This document shows positions 6,498 through 9,707 of a stretch of DNA of 9,707 nt, piece by piece. The stretch comes from JBECKS01 sp040235395 (lineage in GTDB: Bacteria > Pseudomonadota > Gammaproteobacteria > Pseudomonadales > JBECKS01): positions 1-9,707 of the forward strand of contig JBECKS010000165.1 in assembly GCA_040235395.1 (NCBI GenBank), written 5' to 3'. The first letter of the stretch is position 1; each line of letters starts with the position of its first letter. The translations under genes and the position numbers were made by a program. The notes beneath the pieces were generated by a model. It was not told where the DNA came from, ran no database searches, and saw only the letters and a program-made list of their open reading frames with translations.

Positions 6498-6995
6498 TTA
6501 TTTACTTTCGGGTAGTATCCATTCGGCTCTGGGATAGTGGCAGGTATACCCATCGGGATAATGCAAAAGATAATCCTGATGCTCAGGCTCCGCTTCCCAG
6601 AAATCACCAACCGCCTCTACTTCCGTAACCACTTTTCCTGGCCATAATCCTGAAGCATCAACATCAGCGATTGTTTTCAAAGCAATTTCCTTCTGTGCTT
6701 CATTCACATAATAAATTGCAGAACGATAAGAAGGACCTAAATCATTACCCTGACGATTAGGTGTACACGGATTATGAATTTGAAAAAAGAATTCCAGAAG
6801 CCTTCGAAAACTAATTTGTTCATTATCAAAAATAATCTCTATCGCTTCTGCATGATTGCCATGATTTCGATAAGTAGCATTTGGCACTTCACCACCGGAA
6901 TAACCAACACGTGTTTTCTTAACGCCAGGTAACTTACGAATTAGTTCCTGCATTCCCCAGAAACAACCACCTGCTAATACTGCACGCTCTTCCAT
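6498..6995 (-). CDS. msrA: Peptide methionine (S)-S-oxide reductase MsrA
   Basis: A 165-residue short-form MsrA that reduces methionine-S-sulfoxide in proteins and free methionine, using thioredoxin. The motif AGGCFWGMQ places the nucleophile at Cys11; GYSGGEVPNATYRNHGNHAEAI-type substrate-pocket residues follow (31-52), then RQGNDLGPSYRSAIY (81-95) and EPEHQDYL (136-143). Other cysteines are Cys77 and Cys152, the latter in GYTCHYP and a candidate resolving residue. A GTG at 7007 overlaps the msrB stop by 4 nt and would give 169 residues. The ATG at 6995 is preferred because GAGG lies 6 nt upstream and family members start with similar residues. It follows msrB directly, so the two are co-transcribed and together handle both sulfoxide stereoisomers. 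Confidence 0.93.
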   Translation of the reverse strand: MEERAVLAGGCFWGMQELIRKLPGVKKTRVGYSGGEVPNATYRNHGNHAEAIEIIFDNEQISFRRLLEFFFQIHNPCTPNRQGNDLGPSYRSAIYYVNEAQKEIALKTIADVDASGLWPGKVVTEVEAVGDFWEAEPEHQDYLLHYPDGYTCHYPRAEWILPESK

Positions 6996-7003
6996 CACCA
7001 GCC

Positions 7004-7444
7004 TCACGATACCTGATTGAGATAGTCACCATAACCCTGCGCTTCCATGTCATCACGATGAACAAAACGCAAAGAAGCAGAGTTAATACAATAACGTAAA
7101 CCACCACGATCTATCGGACCATCAGGAAAGACATGTCCAAGGTGACTATCACCATAAAGTGAACGTACTTCTGTTCTGATCATGCCATGGGTCATATCAC
7201 GCAATTCCTTAACATGTTTTTCTTCAATGGGTTTGGTAAAGCTTGGCCAACCACAACCCGATTCATATTTATCAGACGATGCAAATAAAGGTTCACCAGA
7301 AACAACATCCACATAAATACCTGGCGCCTTATTATGCAATAGCTCACCCGTTCCTGGTCTTTCAGTGCCACTTTCCTGTGTCACTCGATATTGCTCGGGT
7401 GTTAATGACTTAATAGCGTCTTCACTTTTTGTGTATTTAGACAT
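7004..7444 (-). CDS. msrB: Peptide methionine (R)-S-oxide reductase MsrB, zinc-free form
   Basis: A 146-residue SelR-domain enzyme reducing methionine-R-sulfoxide. YESGCGWPSF holds the resolving Cys64, and RYCINSASLRF holds the catalytic Cys119; GDSHLGHVFPDGP (98-110) gives the active-site histidines His101 and His104. The four zinc cysteines of E. coli MsrB are replaced: the first CxxC becomes Asp46/Ser49 and the second Ser95/Gly98. This is therefore the metal-free class, like the Neisseria PilB domain, using a Cys64-Cys119 disulfide regenerated by thioredoxin. The ATG at 7444 has GAGAG about 7 nt upstream. It precedes msrA, with a stop-start contact of a few nucleotides, and lies 60 nt after the TECR-like gene, with a possible promoter between. 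Confidence 0.94.
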   Translation of the reverse strand: MSKYTKSEDAIKSLTPEQYRVTQESGTERPGTGELLHNKAPGIYVDVVSGEPLFASSDKYESGCGWPSFTKPIEEKHVKELRDMTHGMIRTEVRSLYGDSHLGHVFPDGPIDRGGLRYCINSASLRFVHRDDMEAQGYGDYLNQVS

Positions 7445-7464
7445 GATGGACTCTCAGAAAGCCT

Positions 7465-7494
7465 AATATGTTTTACAAAGACAATATCTATCAA
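7465..7494 (-). promoter_or_regulatory. Possible internal promoter for msrBA
   Basis: On the minus strand: -35 TTGATA (7494-7489, 5/6), an 18-nt spacer and -10 CATATT (7470-7465, 4/6). Transcription would begin near 7458, giving a short leader of about 14 nt that still contains the msrB ribosome-binding site. It would let msrBA be expressed apart from the upstream membrane reductase gene. AT-rich sequence makes chance matches likely. Confidence 0.4.
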
Positions 7495-7504
7495 AAATAA
7501 TTCA

Positions 7505-8272
7505 TTAAAAAACGTAAGGAAAAATATTTTTTCTGCTATCAGGATAATCAGAAAATTTCTCGCGATACCATTCACTTGCTTTTGCACTACGCCCTGTAAG
7601 GTAACTCCCGATCATCAAGGCAAGCAGAAACATATCAATGTGTCGGGAAATCATGGCAATACCAATCCATGCCATCACTTCAAAAAAATAATGTGGGCAG
7701 GTTACTTTTTCAAAAAATCCGCCACGAGGAATAAAATATCCACTTTCACTCTCTCTTAAATTGGCCAGTAATTTATGGTGATAGAAATTAAAAATCTGGC
7801 CAAAGGTAAAAAGAATGACGCCCATTACCATCACCGCATCAATTTGAAAAGGAATAAATGGCAAGAGGTAAGCAGAATAAATGCTTACCGCTGTATAACC
7901 ACCCGTAATCTGAACAACGCTTGCCACACCGATTGGTCCAGAATATTTATGAACCACAAGCACCTCATAACAACGTTTTGCAAAATGAATCAATATTGCC
8001 AAAGAAAATACCTGTTGTGCCTGAACAAGAGGTTCACTATTAAACAACATCACCGCAGGTACATGCGCTAAAAACGGAATGCCATAAATCAGAAGCATGC
8101 CCAAACGACTGTCCATTTGCATGCCTTCCTCTTTCCTGAATTTTGAATAACTCACATTCATCAGAGCCATACGCTCAACAAAACCACTGGCGATGCAAAC
8201 GCAAGCAATGAATAGATAGACCGCTATCGTTAAAGGGGTCCACTCAGGTGTCACAATTTCATTCAGGAACAT
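7505..8272 (-). CDS. TECR/steroid-5-alpha-reductase-family membrane reductase
   Basis: A polytopic membrane protein of 255 residues with about six hydrophobic segments and the C-terminal steroid-reductase domain (PF02544 type). Residue numbers here count from an ATG at 8287. HFAKRCYEVLVVHKYS (101-116) resembles the HFIKRLLE...VHRFS stretch of eukaryotic trans-2-enoyl-CoA reductase (TECR/Tsc13). GYFIPRGGFFEKVTCPHY (183-200) and FEVMAWIG resemble both SRD5A (IPRGGLFEYVT) and TECR (CPNYTYEVGSWIG). The ending EWYREKFSDYPDSRKNIFPYVF is the family C-terminus. Lys104 and Tyr200 are probable counterparts of the Lys and Tyr proposed as catalytic in Tsc13. It likely uses NADPH to reduce an alpha,beta-unsaturated acyl or 3-oxo-steroid-like substrate; which one is unknown. 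The start at 8272 (Met6 of the longer version) is chosen because AAGGA sits 6 nt upstream, while the ATG at 8287 has no such site. The gene lies upstream of msrBA on the same strand. Confidence 0.82.
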   Translation of the reverse strand: MFLNEIVTPEWTPLTIAVYLFIACVCIASGFVERMALMNVSYSKFRKEEGMQMDSRLGMLLIYGIPFLAHVPAVMLFNSEPLVQAQQVFSLAILIHFAKRCYEVLVVHKYSGPIGVASVVQITGGYTAVSIYSAYLLPFIPFQIDAVMVMGVILFTFGQIFNFYHHKLLANLRESESGYFIPRGGFFEKVTCPHYFFEVMAWIGIAMISRHIDMFLLALMIGSYLTGRSAKASEWYREKFSDYPDSRKNIFPYVF

Positions 8273-8362
8273 AAATAATCCTTCCATTATTGAATAAGGC
8301 GTATGGGTTTTGAGCCAGAGAGATTAGCACTTTGAAAAAATAAGAAAATAGACAGACTCGCA

Positions 8363-8438
8363 AAAGCATATACCTTTATCATTCTGCTTTATATATGCGC
8401 TGCCATTAATGTTAGAATGCGGCCTCAACAAAGCATAT
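8363..8438. repeat. Direct and inverted GCATAT repeats upstream of pdxH
   Basis: AAAGCATAT occurs at 8363-8371 and again at 8430-8438 (67-nt offset). In addition, GCATATA (8366-8372) and TATATGC (8392-8398) form a perfect 7-bp inverted repeat with a 19-nt spacer. They flank the proposed pdxH -10 box in the region shared with the divergent TECR-like gene. A regulator site is possible; AT-rich chance matches are equally so. Confidence 0.3.
8410..8418 (+). promoter_or_regulatory. Extended -10 promoter of pdxH
   Basis: TG at 8410-8411, one base, then TAGAAT (8413-8418) gives an extended -10 element (TGnTAGAAT). The -35 region 17 nt upstream is TATATA and poor, as expected for an extended -10 promoter. 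The start point would be near 8425, giving a leader of about 35 nt. An in-frame ATG at 8409 lies upstream of this and so would not be in the mRNA. Confidence 0.55.
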
Positions 8439-8459
8439 CCATATAGTGAATCAGGCAAC

Positions 8460-9107
8460 ATGAATCAGGATTTTTTCCAACAGCTACGACGGGAATACAG
8501 CCAGAAGCCTTTTGACGAGAAAGATCTTGCAAGCAGCCCTTTCAAGCAGTTCGCACATTGGTTTGAACAGGTACTTAAGGAAGGTCTTGATATGCCTAAT
8601 GCCATGACCCTGGCGACGGTTTCAAATAAGGGAGAGCCAACTGCCAGAACAGTGCTGCTGAAATCCTTCGATGAAGCAGGATTTGTGTTCTTCACCAATT
8701 ATCAAAGCCTGAAGGCACAATGTCTGTCGCAAAATCCTCAAGCCTCCCTGCTTTTTTACTGGTCTGCTCTTGATAGGCAAGTACGTATTCAAGGCAAGGT
8801 TGAAAAAACAAGTGGAAAGGAATCAGAAAGCTATTTTCATACTCGTCCACTAGAAAGCCAGATTTCTGCAAGCATCTCACCTCAAAGTGAGGTCATCGAT
8901 AGTCGACAGAAGCTGGAAGAAACATTCAGTCAATTCAAGGAACAACTTGCTAGCAAAGAGCATGCTCCCCTACCTGATAATTGGGGAGGTTATCGCGTCA
9001 TTCCTCATTATTTTGAATTCTGGCAAGGCAGGGAGAATCGTTTACACGACAGGCTTGTTTATGAAAAGAAAAATGAAAACTGGCTTGTAAAAAGACTCGC
9101 GCCTTAA
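8460..9107 (+). CDS. pdxH: Pyridoxamine/pyridoxine 5'-phosphate oxidase
   Basis: A 215-residue FMN enzyme, the last step of pyridoxal 5'-phosphate synthesis and salvage, oxidising PNP or PMP with O2. It aligns along its length with E. coli PdxH (218 residues): LRREYSQKPFDEKDL at the N-terminus, AMTLATVSNKGEPTARTVLLK (48-68) in the FMN-binding barrel, FFTNYQSLKA (77-86), RQVRIQGKVEK (106-116), RPLESQISASISPQS (129-143), and the C-terminal FWQGRENRLHDR. Arg194 and His196 correspond to the substrate-binding Arg197 and His199 of E. coli. The ATG at 8460 is preceded by CAGG and fits the E. coli start; an upstream ATG at 8409 would add 17 residues unlike the family and lies before the likely promoter -10. 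It is monocistronic, and its stop is only 4 nt from the stop of the convergent dehydrogenase gene. Confidence 0.96.
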   Translation: MNQDFFQQLRREYSQKPFDEKDLASSPFKQFAHWFEQVLKEGLDMPNAMTLATVSNKGEPTARTVLLKSFDEAGFVFFTNYQSLKAQCLSQNPQASLLFYWSALDRQVRIQGKVEKTSGKESESYFHTRPLESQISASISPQSEVIDSRQKLEETFSQFKEQLASKEHAPLPDNWGGYRVIPHYFEFWQGRENRLHDRLVYEKKNENWLVKRLAP

Positions 9108-9111
9108 ACAA

Positions 9112-9707
9112 TCAAAACTTAAAAGTCACACCTGTTAATTCTTCAGACACGTCCCAAAGTTGTTTCGCATCCTTAATACTTTTTGAAGACCAACTCGATT
9201 CAACATATACAGGCAATCCACGAGTTTGAAACCAGTCTGACGGACCATAAAAACCACCTGCTCTTATATCAGGATCAACAGCAGCCCTGAGTTGAGGAAG
9301 TGCACCACTATCAGCATCCTGAACAATTTTTTCCAGAACAGAATTAAACACTTTAAAGAAAAGCGCATCTTCTATATGTCTGCCCAATTGGGTTTTTGAG
9401 GTGCCAGGATGTGCTGCCACAGAAATACATTTAATTTGATGTTGAATAAAACGTCTCTGTAGCTCATAGGCGAATAAAAGATTCGCTAATTTTGAACGCG
9501 CATAAGCCATGATGGATGTATAGCCCTTCCCATCTTCAAATTGCAGATTTCTGAAATTCATATGACCAACTTTATGTGCAAGGCTACTGACTGTCACCAC
9601 TCTCGAATCCGGCGTTTGTTTTAAACAATCGAGTAAGTGGCCTGTTAATGCAAAATGACCGAGATGATTTGTTCCAAACTGGGATTCAAATCCATCATCC
9701 GTTAATC
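9112..9707 (-). CDS. RDH11-like short-chain dehydrogenase/reductase, N-terminus beyond the window
   Basis: The reading frame is open to the right edge, so about 197 C-terminal residues are seen and the NAD(P)-binding TGxxxGxG motif lies outside. Reading in from 9705, the protein shows GFESQFGTNHLGHFALTG, the core helix of classical SDRs, then SRVVTVSSLAHKVG with the catalytic serine (codon 9585-9583), and the YxxxK pair as Tyr (9504-9502) and Lys (9492-9490) in AYARSKLANLLF. AAHPGTSKTQL follows, the PG motif after the active site. The wording resembles vertebrate retinol dehydrogenases 11-14 and the many bacterial SDRs near them, some annotated as protochlorophyllide-reductase-like. The substrate, a lipophilic alcohol or carbonyl, is a guess. 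A GTG at 9600 could be read as a start but is internal, because conserved family sequence continues upstream of it. It converges on pdxH with a 4-nt gap and no visible terminator. Confidence 0.9.
   Translation of the reverse strand, partial: LTDDGFESQFGTNHLGHFALTGHLLDCLKQTPDSRVVTVSSLAHKVGHMNFRNLQFEDGKGYTSIMAYARSKLANLLFAYELQRRFIQHQIKCISVAAHPGTSKTQLGRHIEDALFFKVFNSVLEKIVQDADSGALPQLRAAVDPDIRAGGFYGPSDWFQTRGLPVYVESSWSSKSIKDAKQLWDVSEELTGVTFKF

Noticed and set aside
6483..6510. Inverted repeat CGAAAG/CTTTCG between the GST and msrA stops
   Set aside because: Six-base arms with a 16-nt loop overlapping the msrA end, and no T-run on either side; probably chance.
7775..8071. Plus-strand open frame of 98 codons opposite the TECR-like gene
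   Set aside because: The opposite strand encodes a protein with family motifs and membrane segments; this frame has only a composition-driven basic product.
9112..9600. Treating the GTG at 9600 as the start of the SDR gene
   Set aside because: The frame stays open to the window edge and encodes conserved SDR sequence (NHLGHFALTG) upstream, so the gene is cut by the window rather than short.

Overview
The window looks like an ordinary stretch of a gammaproteobacterial chromosome, probably from a marine or aquatic, lipid-using heterotroph. The supports are a tRNA-Val(UAC)/tRNA-Asp(GUC) pair, a PhhB-type pterin dehydratase, a YfcG-type glutathione S-transferase, short-form MsrA, PdxH, and an Arc-fold regulator closely resembling Pseudomonas AmrZ. 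Base composition is moderately AT-rich by eye and looks even throughout. No transposase, integrase, phage structural gene or CRISPR array is visible. Genus assignment is not possible from the sequence alone.

Layout, left to right. (1) 1-146, minus strand: a tRNA-Val gene and the 5' part of a tRNA-Asp gene read off the left edge, behind a strong promoter (TTGACA-16-TAGAAT, GC-rich discriminator). (2) 307-2118, plus: a FATP/very-long-chain-type acyl-CoA synthetase. (3) 2159-2509, minus: an AmrZ-like ribbon-helix-helix regulator, with a GCCGGC palindrome upstream that may be its operator. (4) 2743-3885, minus: an acyl-CoA dehydrogenase of the LCAD/IVD type, with its own promoter and a likely terminator. 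(5) 4050-5580, minus: a compact three-gene operon, in transcription order MgtC-like membrane protein, EGL-9/PHD-like 2-oxoglutarate oxygenase, then pterin-4a-carbinolamine dehydratase. (6) 5784-6479, plus: YfcG-like GST. (7) 6498-8272, minus: a TECR/SRD5A-family membrane reductase followed by msrB and msrA. (8) 8460-9107, plus: pdxH. (9) 9112 to the right edge, minus: an RDH11-like short-chain dehydrogenase, cut by the window.

Two themes recur. One is lipid chemistry: acyl-CoA activation (FATP-like), alpha,beta-dehydrogenation (LCAD-like), a possible enoyl or steroid double-bond reductase (TECR/SRD5A-like) and an RDH-like oxidoreductase. The other is redox and repair: YfcG, MsrA and MsrB. The genes sit in separate transcription units on both strands, so a single joint pathway is not shown. 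I see no clear new multi-gene system. The points most worth following are the PHD-like oxygenase operon, the TECR-like reductase beside msrBA, and the AmrZ-like regulator with its putative operator.
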